Origin: Nannobrachium achirus
Lineage: Eukaryota; Chordata; Actinopteri; Myctophiformes; Myctophidae
DNA: 64,000 bases
Assembly: GCA_963921795.1 (NCBI GenBank)
Contig: OY997640.1
Coordinates: forward strand, 7,265,091-7,329,090
Reading direction: 5' to 3'
Shown here: positions 1-9,755 of the stretch, piece by piece
Position numbering within the stretch: the first letter of the stretch is position 1
Layout: every line of letters begins with the position of its first letter
The notes under the pieces: generated by a model
Databases searched by the model: none
Seen by the model: the letters and a program-made list of their open reading frames with translations, nothing else
Told to the model about the DNA's origin: nothing
Translations under genes and position numbers: made by a program

Positions 1-1728
1 CAAGCCAACTATATAAGGGAGGCGGAGAGACAGTTGTTTGATACCAATTATTATTCGAAAACCCCAGGACCAAATTTTGATAAGGCAGCATCTGAAATCA
101 AAGATACCTTACACTCCCTCCACCAATCGGGCTTCCTGTCAGACAAACAACTGACCTATCTTCAAGGCACAGAACCCCCCAAGGCTCGAACAATCTATTT
201 CCTGCCAAAAATCCACAAGGATCCCTCCTCATGGCCTGTCCCACATATAATACCAGCTGGGAGACCTATTGTCTCGGATTGTGGCAGCGAGACCGACAAG
301 GTTTCGGAATATTTGGATAGTTTCCTGAATCCTTTGTCCACCCTACACCCTAGCCATATCAAAGATACATATGATTTCATTTCCAAAGTTAAAACAATTC
401 CCCTCAACGCCTCAGACTTCCTATTTACCATTGACGTAGACTCATTGTATACTAATATTGAATCCACCCTAGGTCTGGCGGCAGTCCAAAAAGCCTTCCA
501 GGCCCACCCCCAGCCCGACAGACATGATGCCCTGGTTTTGAACCTCCTAGCCACTGCCCTTAATACCAACGAATTCGAATTTGAGGGTCAAACATATCTG
601 CAGACCAAAGGTGTGGCCATGGGCAAAAAATTTGCTCCAGCCTTAGCAGATATTTTTATGGCGGAGTGGGAGGCTGAGGCGTTAAGGAAATGCCCCCTCC
701 AGCCGTCGGCCTATTTTAGGTATTTGGACGACATTTGGGGGATATGGCCCCACTCAAGAGAGGAGTTCACTCAATTCATGTCCATCCTCAATTCCAATTC
801 GGCATCCATTTCCCTCAAATACACCCTTGATCCCCATTCGGTCAATTTCCTGGACACCATCACCTTTAAAGGTCCAACTTTCCCAGCCATCCCACACCTT
901 GACATCAAGGTCTTTTTTAAGCCCACCGACACCCATGCCCTTCTCCACAAATCAAGCTACCACCCCCCGCACACCTTCAAGGGTCTGGTTAAATCTCAGT
1001 TATTGAGATTCAGCCGCATTTGCACCCGAGAGGCAGACTTTGAGGAGGCCACGGCCATCCTGTTTGAGGCACTCAGAACCAGGGGTTATTCCTGGACCTT
1101 ACTTAGGCAGGCCAAAGCCACATTCAGAGAGACAAGGCCCCCGCGTACGGAACCCCTCCTCCCCCTGATTTCCACCTTCAATAGCACGGCCATCCAGGCC
1201 AACAGGGCCATTAAGGAAAATTTCACACAGGCGAACCTTCCCCCACAGGTATTGGACAACCATAGAATCATCTCAGCCTTCCGTCGCAACCCCAATCTGA
1301 AAGACCTACTGGTCCACAGCAGGCTCCCAGCCGTAAATCCTCCTCGCCGTCCTGAACCCCACCCACACTTCCTCCAACAACATCCCCTCAAAAGTGGAGG
1401 AACCGTGATTAGGATCCCACGTCGAGCCTCCATCAGAGACTCTAACCTGGTTTACCTAATTAAATGCCGCCAATGCGGTATTCGTTATGTGGGTGAGACA
1501 AAAAACTCACTTCAGACACGCTTGGCCCAGCACCTTTATAACATTAACAACCACCTCAAGTCCGATACGGCCCTAGTTACCCACTTCCTGTCACATGGCC
1601 CCCACAACCTCCACATTCTGGTCCTACAGCATAATCCCCAGTGGTCCCCTGCACAAAGGAAGAGGCAGGAATATCTCTGGATCCAACGGCTCGGTTCTAG
1701 GACCCCTAAGGGGCTCAATGAGCGTTAG
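1..1728 (+). CDS. Penelope-like element ORF, 5' end outside window
   Basis: The frame is open from base 1, so the protein is cut by the window edge; the TTG at 34 is only the first possible start inside the window. Counting residues from 34: an RT domain with PLPKIH-like FLPKIHKDP (57-64), IDVDSLYTNI (133-142), GVAMGKKFAP (193-202) and the catalytic YLDD (230-233). The last ~95 residues form a GIY-YIG endonuclease: VYLIKC (473-478), a CxxC pair, RYVGET (484-489), conserved R and H, and a late E in QEYLW. This order, RT then C-terminal GIY-YIG, is that of canonical endonuclease-bearing Penelope-like elements, which copy RNA into DNA at a nicked target. The CxxC inside the GIY-YIG part fits the Neptune/Poseidon branches, but the branch is not resolved. 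No stop breaks the visible 576 codons, so the copy is probably young. Confidence 0.92.
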   Translation, partial: QANYIREAERQLFDTNYYSKTPGPNFDKAASEIKDTLHSLHQSGFLSDKQLTYLQGTEPPKARTIYFLPKIHKDPSSWPVPHIIPAGRPIVSDCGSETDKVSEYLDSFLNPLSTLHPSHIKDTYDFISKVKTIPLNASDFLFTIDVDSLYTNIESTLGLAAVQKAFQAHPQPDRHDALVLNLLATALNTNEFEFEGQTYLQTKGVAMGKKFAPALADIFMAEWEAEALRKCPLQPSAYFRYLDDIWGIWPHSREEFTQFMSILNSNSASISLKYTLDPHSVNFLDTITFKGPTFPAIPHLDIKVFFKPTDTHALLHKSSYHPPHTFKGLVKSQLLRFSRICTREADFEEATAILFEALRTRGYSWTLLRQAKATFRETRPPRTEPLLPLISTFNSTAIQANRAIKENFTQANLPPQVLDNHRIISAFRRNPNLKDLLVHSRLPAVNPPRRPEPHPHFLQQHPLKSGGTVIRIPRRASIRDSNLVYLIKCRQCGIRYVGETKNSLQTRLAQHLYNINNHLKSDTALVTHFLSHGPHNLHILVLQHNPQWSPAQRKRQEYLWIQRLGSRTPKGLNER

Positions 1729-2330
1729 CCCTATCCCATCACCGACCCTGGTCAATCTCGCCCTGCCTGGCACCCTATTCTTAACTTGATCTTGGACCTT
1801 GAACCCTTGGACGGTCACATGGAACTTTAACCCTTGCGTTTTGATGTTTGGGATCCCTAAGGAACCCCACCAGGATAGGGGTATCTAATTTCCAGATATG
1901 AATATGGACCTTGTCTGATCATCATACAGTTTCCAGTGGGCTGTTTTTGTGTATATATTGTAAATAACTAATATAATGACCAATTGTACCTTTTATTCTG
2001 ATATTATTCTTTATTGTCAAATTAAAATCCTTTTTGTGTTTTTTTTCCTTTACACACCCTTCCATAGAACCCTATATATAGTTATTATCATCTTTAATCC
2101 AATATTAATTTCCTTTTTATTGGTCGGGTGTTGTACATTAAGTGTTATTCTATATTGATGTTTTGATCCTCTGAATGGTTTAATAAACGTAGTTGTGACC
2201 CCAATTGGATTGGTTATTTCACATTTAAAAACCCGGGTTTTCTACACTAGGTACTATATGAGGTTGGTCACTCTTACGAACTTATCCAATACTTTAACCT
2301 TTACTTCTTACTGAGGTCCACTTTAGCTTA
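1729..2330 (+). other. 3' tail of the Penelope-like element and AT-rich flank
   Basis: No coding region. The first ~500 bases after the stop are likely the element's 3' untranslated part: T-rich, with a TTTAATAAACG motif near 2178 that could serve for polyadenylation. The short palindrome AAACCCGGGTTT lies at about 2229-2240. The exact 3' end of the element is not visible because no target duplication or pLTR could be matched inside the window. Confidence 0.4.
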
Positions 2331-2886
2331 TATCTCCACTTACCACTTACCTATACTTTAGCTTTAACCCTAATTCTAACTCTAAACCTGTTAATAGATT
2401 TTAACCCTAACTCCCATATAATTATCGGCTCAGGGCGTGTATCGTGCGCTTGCCCAGGCCACCACCACGGCTTCGGACCTGGCCCGCCCTTCGCGGGCAC
2501 TCGCGCCTGCGACGCTGGGGCGCGAAGGGACAGGGCCAAGGTCCGCTGGCCTTCGCGCCGCTTGTAATGTCGTGGACAATAACTTCTATACATAACTCCA
2601 ACCCTAACCCCAAAACCCTAGGTCCATAACCCTAACCTTAGACCCTTACCCTCTCCCTAATCCTAACCCTAACCCTAACCCAAACCCTAACCCTAACCCT
2701 AGCCCTAATCCTAACCCCAACCCCAACCCCAAACCCCAACCATAACCCCAAACCCTAACCCTAACCCTAACCCAAACCCTAACCCTAACCCTAACCCTCC
2801 CTTTCCCCCTTCCCTCCCCCTCTAACCATAAACCTAACCCTAACTCTACCCCCAACCCTAAACCTAACCTCAGTAAACCTTATCTC
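2330..2886. repeat. Degenerate telomere-type CCCTAA repeats, block 1
   Basis: Runs of CCCTAA and near variants (CCCCAA, CCATAA, CTCTAA), densest at 2640-2800. The vertebrate telomere repeat is TTAGGG, read here as its C-rich strand. The repeats are imperfect and interrupted by a GC-rich island, so this is an interstitial or subtelomeric block rather than a working chromosome end. Confidence 0.85.
2437..2584. repeat. GC-rich island, copy 1
   Basis: A GC-rich segment starting GTGTATCGTGCGCTTGCCC and ending GTCGTGGACAATAACTT sits inside the CCCTAA block. The same two ends bound a longer, diverged copy at 3209-3416. No coding sense was found. Confidence 0.7.
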
Positions 2887-3023
2887 AGTAACTAACCTGC
2901 CTTACGCTAAGTAACTAACCTGCCTTACGCTAAGTAACTAACCTGCCTTACGCTAAGTAACTAACATGCCTTACGCTAAGTAACTAACCTGCCTTACGCT
3001 AAGTAACTAACCTGCCGACGCTA
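2887..3023. repeat. 23-bp minisatellite, six units
   Basis: Units of 23 bp beginning AGTAACTAACCTGCC start at 2887, 2910, 2933, 2956, 2979 and 3002. The fourth has one base change and the last is shortened. It lies directly after telomere-type repeats. Confidence 0.95.
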
Positions 3024-3208
3024 GTCGGAACAGCGGATAGTCGGGATAGTGAGTGGACCCTGTACTTAACCCCAGGTTCTGACCCTATCCAACACCAATC
3101 TAACCCTAACCCTAACCCCTGATAAGGGACCTTAGACCTAGTACCTCCTGTTCCTGGGTAATCTCCAACTTAACTCATACTTCCCATATTCTACCTGACC
3201 GGCATGGC

Positions 3209-3416
3209 GTGTATCGTGCGCTTGCCCAGGCCTCACGGCCTGGACATAAATATAACGATTGCATCCACCACGGCTTCGTAACTCGCGCGGCACTCCGCCG
3301 GCCGCGCGGCCCTGGCCCGCTCTTCACGGCCACTCGCGCCTGCGGCGCTCGGGCGCTCAGAGCAGGACCAAGGTCCGCTGGCCTTCGTGCCGCTTGTAAT
3401 GTCGTGGACAATAACT
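3209..3416. repeat. GC-rich island, copy 2
   Basis: Second copy of the island at 2437-2584, sharing both ends and the CACCACGGCTTCG and AAGGTCCGCTGGCCTTCG stretches, with about 60 extra bases in the middle. It is again flanked by CCCTAA-type sequence. Confidence 0.7.
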
Positions 3417-3419
3417 TTG

Positions 3420-3815
3420 AAAAAATTCCCTAACCCTAAGACTTACCCTAATACTTACCCATATTCAACCCTATTTCTACCCCTAACCCTAAATCAGTAT
3501 CCTAACCTGAACTCTTACTTTAGTCCATAATCCATACCTAACCCTAGCTCTAACCCTAAACCTCTCCCCCTCCCCCTCCCCCTCCCACCTCTCCTTCCCC
3601 CCCCCCCCTCCCTTTCCCCTTTTCCTTCCCCCTCGAACCCTAACCCTAACCCTAACCCTAACCCTACACACTCGTTTGGAATATCGGATGTGACCGTTGG
3701 AATATCGGATGTGACCGTTGGAATATCGGATGTGACCGTTGGAATATCGGATGTGACCGTTAGAGTGTAAGGGTTGAAACCCCCTCCCTCCCCCTCCCCT
3801 CCCCCTAACCCTAAC
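3420..3815. repeat. Degenerate CCCTAA repeats, block 2, with a C-rich tract
   Basis: CCCTAA variants at 3430-3565, 3636-3665 and 3806-3818, around C/T-rich stretches (3565-3635 and 3780-3805). Continues the subtelomere-like composition of block 1. Weaker CCCTAA traces recur at 4130-4190. Confidence 0.8.
3677..3760. repeat. 21-bp minisatellite, four units
   Basis: Four apparently identical 21-bp units beginning TGGAATATCGGATGTG start at 3677, 3698, 3719 and 3740. Identical units point to recent spread or homogenisation. Confidence 0.95.
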
Positions 3816-4620
3816 CCTTGACACTGTGGGTTGACGGTGGCCTCCTGGCTTCCCCTCTGTCAGGGTTTAACTCTTACTCCTTCCCTCCACCTCTTCATCT
3901 CAATTTTAGTCTATCCTCTTTCCTCCGAACCTTCTGTTTGGGTCTACATGGAATTGGCGGGGTAAGTCCTGGTCTTTCACGTAGTCTTGAGTATATGGGC
4001 GTGCACTACATACCTCTGGCCTAGGGGACTGCAGGCAATAACTGATTATTGCATTGGACATGTTCAGAACATTTGCTTGTGGTCTGCCAATCACCGGTTT
4101 GTTCCCCAGGGGACGGCTCTGCCCTCAAAAAACCTAACCCTCAGTAAAACTATGCCTAAACCTAACCCTAATCCTAACCTCAGTAAAATTATTCCTAGTT
4201 CCCCGAAGGAGGCGGCGCCTGCTCCACCTTGTGCACAAAAACGAGCGCTCCTGTTCTCAATCTAACTGAATCTCAAACTAACTGTGACATATATAGATAT
4301 AGTGGTGTCTCGCTACGGAACACTGCCAGGTAAGCACGTCACCAGAGAGAGAGAGTGGCACGAAGGCAGAGCGAGCCCAAGAGGACCGCACCTACCGCTT
4401 GGAAGCGTCATCAACGGACGGTGTGTGTGCAGACGTGCGATCTGGCGGTAAGGCGAGCTCACCACTATTTCCCACTCAATGTTTCCCTGTATGAGACTGT
4501 GTTACTGACATTACCCTGTCCTCCTCCCATAGGCAACCATGGTGCACAAATAACCCCTGATCACGAGCGTACAGAGAAATGCATGGAACTGGCAAGGAAG
4601 AAGCCCTGTTTAAATTTAGG
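3816..4620. other. No gene recognised; splice-like motifs
   Basis: No long frame. GCCAGGTAAGC near 4326 looks like a splice donor, and a pyrimidine-rich stretch ending CATAGGCAACC near 4530 like an acceptor, but the sequence between is not a recognised gene. May be eroded transposon or gene sequence. Confidence 0.3.
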
Positions 4621-4639
4621 CCTGGGATTATTGAATGCT

Positions 4640-4900
4640 TTAACTATTGAAAAATAGCAGATATACAAGCTCACAGCGCGGCACCGAGTGCTGCGCTGCG
4701 AGCTTGTAGATCTGCTATTTTTGAAAAAGTCGTGAAAATGTGTCAAATGTTTGAATATTGTATTTTTAAAGCGAACATTTGTAACTCAGATTCTGCTTCT
4801 AGGTGGTTCCTGGAACTAAATATTTTGAGATAGGGGTCCGTGGCCAAATACATATACTTTTGGGGGTCCTTCACATGAAAAGGTTTGAGAACCACTGTCA
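4640..4900. mobile_element. hAT-type MITE remnant with internal palindrome
   Basis: Contains the palindrome at 4650-4722 and ends in TTTGAGAACCACTG at about 4888-4901, the typical right terminus of CAGTGGTTCTCAAA hAT MITEs. The left terminus is not seen. Related to the elements at 20415-20968, 34867-35334 and 59495-59933, which share the GCCGTGAAAATGTG and GGGGGTCC stretches. A further half palindrome lies at 5059-5098. Confidence 0.6.
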
Positions 4901-5265
4901 TAGTAGTCTCTCAAGAACAGACTGAGCTCCAGTTAAGTGACTCACTTTGCTTTGACGATGCTGATTGCTGACATAGAAACAGGTTTTTAAAAAAAACCTT
5001 TAAAGGATTCAAAAGACACTTATAGAATCAGGTCAAAATTGGGTCAAAATTCAAATTGCCGAGTGCCGCGCTGCGAGCTTGTATATCTGCTATTTTTTAA
5101 TAGTTAAAGCATGAAATAATAATACACAATATAGTGTACCCGTTCTGAATGGGTTAAATGGCCCATATACTCACCGTGCTGGCCCTAACCTAAGTACCTA
5201 CCTTTTGAACTTACCTTACCTGGCCCGGTCCAGGAAGAAGAAGACCTGATCCTGAAAAATAAAAT

Positions 5266-5562
5266 TGTTATTATTATTTAATCGTTAACCTTATTCTCTT
5301 TTTCCTCAGGGAGTATACCGAGGCGTTCCCAAGCCAGTTTGGAGATATAATCCTTCCATCTGGTCTTTGGTCTGCCACAGGGTCTACTCCCTGTGGGACG
5401 TGCATCGAGGACCTTCCTAGGAAGGCGCTCGGGGGGCATCCGTACTAGATGCCCGTACCACCTAAGCTGACTCCTTTCCAAGTGTAGGAGCAGCGGTTCT
5501 ACTCCAAGTCTCTCTCGGGTGACTGAACTTCTCACCCTATCTCTAAGTGAGATACCAGCCAC
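5266..5562 (-). mobile_element. LINE fragment (RT C-terminus), part 1
   Basis: Minus-strand reading frame with LHLERSQLRWYGHLVRMP and a GRPKTRW motif, the conserved end of the ORF2 product in a LINE group common in fish (Rex/RTE-like, group unresolved). The frame ends at 5278 next to an AAT-rich tail at 5264-5280, likely the LINE 3' end. It is interrupted at 5562 by the hAT at 5563-8998 and continues at 9007. Confidence 0.8.
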
Positions 5563-8500
5563 TAGAGCTTAAATCGGGCCTAAAAAAGTGGGCCCGGCCC
5601 AACCCAGCCCGACAGAATTTCAGCCCGGACCGAGCCCAAGCCCGATACATAATTGACAATTGGAGACCGGCCCAGCCCGAAGACCGACATTTTTCTAAAC
5701 AATTAGAAAATTAAATTTTAAATGAATTGCTGAGTGCATGCAGTGGCAGCCTTTTTTTGCATTACATTTTAAATATTGGTGAAGACAGAACGCTTTTCAA
5801 TCAACTGTCTTTATTAGACAAGCAGCTTGGAGCAAATGGGCATATAATTGTATAACAAATCACAAAAACATTCGAGTGGAGCCTCCCTCCGCTCCGGCCA
5901 GGCAGGCATATTATAGCAGTGAACTGTAGGCTACAATCATGAAACTGTTACTGTACCTTTTCTTATGCAAACTTCTAATAAACTCTTCAATACAGTACCT
6001 TTTCTTATGCAAACTTCTAATAAACTCTTCAATACAGTAAACAAACAAATAAAATCGCGATTCAATTGTAAAACAGAGGCCCCGACTCCCGCGGACAATT
6101 TAACAAGCAACAATCCTTTGAGTTTACGTTGTGCGACATTAATGTGTGCTACTAAAATAAACAATCTCAAGTAAAATATGACATGTGGCTGTGCACATGA
6201 AATTAGCCTATAGGAAAAAATAAATAAAAGCCAAGATTAACGATTAAACATTACAGGAAACAATAACCAAAATATTAGAATGAATAGCCTTAATCAGTCA
6301 CAAAACGAAACATTCCCTGGTTAAATTAAAATATATAAATAGGCTAAACAAATAAAATAACCAGCATTTGTTATTTTAGTCCGTAACACAACACTTTTCT
6401 TTGTATGAATCAACACTTATTTGTTGAGTTTAATAGTCCCAAAAATCCAGCGCAGGGCGCAAGGAGGCCGCGCCGCCGCGGGCCCCGCAGCCGCAGGTCG
6501 CTCGCTCCATCGGCGAATAATTCAATCAAACAGTAAGCAGCTGAAATTAAATAAAAGAAAAGTATACATAAATTATAAGATCACAAGAGACCAAGAAGAC
6601 TACATTCTACATTGGCCATTTATTACCAACAGTTAAAGGCTTGGCTACTACTCACCGATTTTATTTCTTCAAATTGTGATGAAGAAAAAGGATGGAATCC
6701 ACCGTCTCCGTGTTCAACGACGTCCTTCGCTCGGAGATGGTTCTCCCTGCGGCGCTGAACACCCGTTCACTGGAACTGCTGCTGGCCGGGATGCAAAGCA
6801 CAGATCTTGCCAATTGTGCAAGCTTTGGGTACACCTTCTTGTTGGCTCGCCACCAGGCAAGGACATCTTTTTCATCCTTCATGACAGGCGTCTGGGCGAC
6901 ATACAGAGACACCTCGTCAACCTCCTCTCCTTCTCCCTCGTAAGCTCTGTGCTCATTTTGCCACTCTGCAAATTCGTTGTCTTCATTTTGGGCAGGAGGA
7001 GCAGCGGCGGCGGCATCCTCATCCTCTCCATCTGGTCTTGCTGCAGGCATGTTGCGGAGAAGAGCGCGGATGTGCGCATAGACATTGTCCCTCTCTGCAA
7101 GTGACAGCATTCTCAACTGATTATATATAGGCCAGAGGAATGTGGCGATCTTGTGGCGGTCGTCTATTTTAACTTTTCGAACGAGCCACTCTTGGTGCCT
7201 TTTACGCACGGCGGCCTGCTGTGCTGAGTCAAGTGCGTGGGGTTGAACATGGCGAGTGAGTGACTGATTCTTAAGGAGCACAAGATTGAGTGTAGGATAC
7301 TTGTCTCCTTCGAGTACTTTCTGTGCATCGTAGAAAGGCTTCAAGAAGTCAACTAAAAAGCTCAGTGTGTCCGGCGCTATTCTTTCGACCCGTCCACTCT
7401 CTCCTCGCCTATCCAGTTTCTCATGCAGCTCATGGTAAATTGCCTGAACAGAGTCCAGACTGAGATAAACGGTACTGAAGCGGGTGTCCACCATTTGCAG
7501 CAGTGTTTTGGACAGTTGAGCTGCCAGCCCTGTCTGTTTCACATACTTCACCAATTCTTTGGCAGCAATAATTGTATCTGCTATGTCGGGAGCAACATCC
7601 TTCAGCTGTGCTACGTCAAGTCCATGGCGCAGCACTGTGTTAAGTACGTGATCAATGCAATCCAGTCGGTGGTATGGACGCAGAGCCAGTACAATGTTAG
7701 CTCCCTGGTCGGTAACCCACACAATTCTGGTCAGAGAAGCAGCATCAAGGCCAAACTGCATCAGTTTGTTGACAATCTCCCGTCGTATGTTCTCTCCAGT
7801 CTTGGCCTCATCTAAAGGGAACGCCGCAGTTGAAAGTGTTTTGGACACAAGCTCCATCTCCTCTGTTATGTAATGGCATGTGATCGTCAGGTAACTTATC
7901 TTGCGATAATCGTCCGTCCACAAATCTGTTGTCATGGCGATGGTTCCATCTTTCAACAAACTTTGCAGCAGCAGTGCCAAATCTCCCTTCTTCTCGTCTG
8001 CCATTTTACCACACCAATTTGAGATTGTAACGTTGCATGGCAGAACTGAGCTAACTGCAACTTTTCCATGTGCAGCCCCCACGTTAATGAGCTCTTGTGC
8101 GAGCTCTCCAAAGCCCTCTCCATTGACGATATTAAATGGCCTAATATCTTTACAGCACATGAGGACACATTTCTCTGTCACACCTTGTTTTACCTTTGCA
8201 GGCAATGACACGACTTTAGGGACAGTTGTGAAAAACGATGCCACACTTGGTTGATTTGCCTCGGGGGGCGGCAGTCCTGTGCCTTCACACCGATCTGTGT
8301 GCCTTCCTAGCGTGGAAGTCCCCGTCTTTTTGCTGCTGTGAACCAACACAGTTTTGCAGCTTTTGCATTGCACAAAATCCACCGGGTCACCGTTCTCGTC
8401 GTGCACTTTGTCAAAGTGATTCCACACCTCGGACTTTAGTCTTTTGCTTTCTTGCACAATTAATCCATAATCGCCACTTGCCAGCCTCCTTTTCACTTCA

Positions 8501-8998
8501 TCAGTCTCCATTTTTGCTGTTTTCCACCTTTACCGCGCAGTCGTTTCTTTGTTATTATTTGTTTTCCTGTTTCAAGGCATCTGACAAGTTATTGGTCAAG
8601 GCAGGTCATGAGGAAGAGAGGGGGTGGGCAGGGCGACAGGCCTCGCTCACACACACACGCAGTCAAAGGCAGCCGCGCGCAGAGCAGATTAGAGAGGAGA
8701 GAGAGACACACATCATTACGGCGTGCTGCGCTCGCCTGCAACCAATGTGACTACGACACAAGTTTTTTATTGTGAACACACACACAATACATACACACAC
8801 ATAGCTACAAATGAATTGAATATATATTAAATATATTAAAAATAAATATATTAATTTCTTTTCTTTTTTTTTCTTTTCTTTTCCCAAGCCCGACCCAGCC
8901 CGAAGCCCGACATTTGCGTGACAAATTGAGCCCGGCCCGGCCCGCGCCGCGCCGACCCGTCGGGTCCCGTCGGGCTCGGGCTGAACTTTTAAGCTCTA
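5563..8998 (-). mobile_element. Complete hAT DNA transposon (BED type)
   Basis: A 3436-bp element with imperfect inverted ends starting TAGAGCTTAAA, followed by CCCGGCC/GCCCGA-rich subterminal sequence on both sides. It is bounded by an exact 8-bp duplication, CCAGCCAC, at 5555-5562 and 8999-9006. Eight-base duplications, short inverted ends and a BED-finger transposase define the hAT superfamily. The only long gene is the minus-strand transposase at 6661-8511. The 3' non-coding half (5563-6660) is AT-rich with a 42-bp direct repeat at 5956-6039; the 5' part (8512-8998) holds (CA)n and AT-rich tracts. Ends and ORF both look sound, so the copy may be recent. Confidence 0.93.
6661..8511 (-). 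CDS. hAT transposase with BED zinc finger
   Basis: 616 codons, no internal stop. Residues ~26-78 form a BED finger (W30, C49, C52, H71, C75) that would bind the element's ends. The RNase H-like catalytic core shows TTDLWTDD (first Asp, D196) and VTDQGANI (second Asp, D268), followed by CIDHVLN (285-291), the usual CxxH region. An acidic, low-complexity stretch lies about residues 475-525. Residues 551-616 form the hAT dimerisation region, with SSSSSERVFSAAG (ERVFS 582-586) and a C-terminal FLHHNL. Length and domain order match ZBED-like hAT transposases (usually 600-700 residues). It would act in the nucleus to cut and rejoin element ends. The start ATG at 8511 lies about 490 bases inside the element end. 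Whether it is expressed cannot be told. Confidence 0.93.
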   Translation of the reverse strand: METDEVKRRLASGDYGLIVQESKRLKSEVWNHFDKVHDENGDPVDFVQCKSCKTVLVHSSKKTGTSTLGRHTDRCEGTGLPPPEANQPSVASFFTTVPKVVSLPAKVKQGVTEKCVLMCCKDIRPFNIVNGEGFGELAQELINVGAAHGKVAVSSVLPCNVTISNWCGKMADEKKGDLALLLQSLLKDGTIAMTTDLWTDDYRKISYLTITCHYITEEMELVSKTLSTAAFPLDEAKTGENIRREIVNKLMQFGLDAASLTRIVWVTDQGANIVLALRPYHRLDCIDHVLNTVLRHGLDVAQLKDVAPDIADTIIAAKELVKYVKQTGLAAQLSKTLLQMVDTRFSTVYLSLDSVQAIYHELHEKLDRRGESGRVERIAPDTLSFLVDFLKPFYDAQKVLEGDKYPTLNLVLLKNQSLTRHVQPHALDSAQQAAVRKRHQEWLVRKVKIDDRHKIATFLWPIYNQLRMLSLAERDNVYAHIRALLRNMPAARPDGEDEDAAAAAPPAQNEDNEFAEWQNEHRAYEGEGEEVDEVSLYVAQTPVMKDEKDVLAWWRANKKVYPKLAQLARSVLCIPASSSSSERVFSAAGRTISERRTSLNTETVDSILFLHHNLKK

Positions 8999-9006
8999 CC
9001 AGCCAC

Positions 9007-9075
9007 CCGTCTGAGGAAACTCATTTTGGCCGCTTGCACCCGTGAACTTATACTTTCGGTCATGACCTTTAGCTT
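9007..9075 (-). mobile_element. LINE fragment, part 2 (upstream side of hAT insertion)
   Basis: Continues the minus-strand LINE frame interrupted at 5562. Read from 9070 down it gives SSRVQAAKMSFLRRVAG, which joins the AGISLRDRVRSS of part 1 once the hAT and one copy of its 8-bp duplication are removed. Similarity further right fades. Confidence 0.75.
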
Positions 9076-9149
9076 TCACATTAAACCTCATAATCCAGTT
9101 ATTTTATTCATATTTCCTCCATCTCTGAATGATTAATCTGATTTTAGAT

Positions 9150-9755
9150 GGACACTTACTGTATACACATTTCCCTTCTGCAACCATTCATGAATCACTT
9201 TAAAACTGGCCTCCCTATTTTGAGCATACCATTATGAGTGACGTTTTATTTTTTTTTTGTTCTTTTTTCAAAAATATAGCTGAGTGATGCGATGTGTCAT
9301 GAGCTTGTAAATCGGCTATTTTGTTTGGCGTTCACTTTTTTGCCATTCTCTAGTTTTTTCTTTTTTTTAATGAAATGACGGCTCTGGCTTTGGTCCCCCA
9401 TAGCTATGCAGTATCTAACGATTGTCTGTCTGAGATTTATTTACTCTATGCATCGTGTTTATTTGTGCAAAATCCTGTGCACAGCATTTTCAGCTGACTT
9501 TCCCCACCAGACAGACAGAGAGTGTCTGCTGTACAGTTTGGTCTTGGCTTCTGTGGAGTTTTGACTTTCCATTGAAATTCATCACAGTAAAAACCAGCAG
9601 CCAAGAGCAAAGAGCAACACTCACAAAGTGAGAAAAACAACAACAGACAAACAAAAACTTTCCAGTGCTGCATTTCGAAATACTGCCGCCTGTGTCTGCA
9701 ATCCATTCTAATGGTGGAAATACACAGTATTTATTACTTAACCACTTAAACCCAT
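9150..9755. repeat. Cassette A, upstream module start
   Basis: First copy of a module that recurs at 28905-29470, 50391-50775 and 55475-55870, and in part at 36846-36946 and 43947-44040. It contains ATGAAATGACGGCTCTGGC at 9370. It lies upstream of each zinc-finger copy and is non-coding on the + strand. A minus-strand frame at 9446-9706 encodes a short peptide with a hydrophobic, Cys-rich start; see its own entry. Confidence 0.85.
9446..9706 (-). other. Minus-strand small ORF with signal-like start
   Basis: 86 codons. After about 12 residues comes a hydrophobic segment (WKVFVCLLLFFSLCECC then LLLAAGFYC), like a secretion signal, followed by a Cys-containing tail. Near-identical frames are at 29179-29430 and 50484-50738. 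The copy at 55568-55816 has a shifted N-terminal part, and the partial copy at 36846-36946 is interrupted by the Ngaro insertion. Conservation may reflect recent duplication only. I do not recognise a family. Confidence 0.2.

Noticed and set aside
1086-1433. Long minus-strand frames across the Penelope-like ORF
   Set aside because: They overlap a clearly coding + strand RT/GIY-YIG frame and show no domain; they are by-products of its base composition.
2646-2855. Minus-strand Gly/Val/Leu-Gly repeat frame
   Set aside because: It is the translation of degenerate telomere-type repeats.
6676-8254. Several + strand frames opposite the hAT transposase
   Set aside because: They lie opposite a complete transposase with recognisable motifs.
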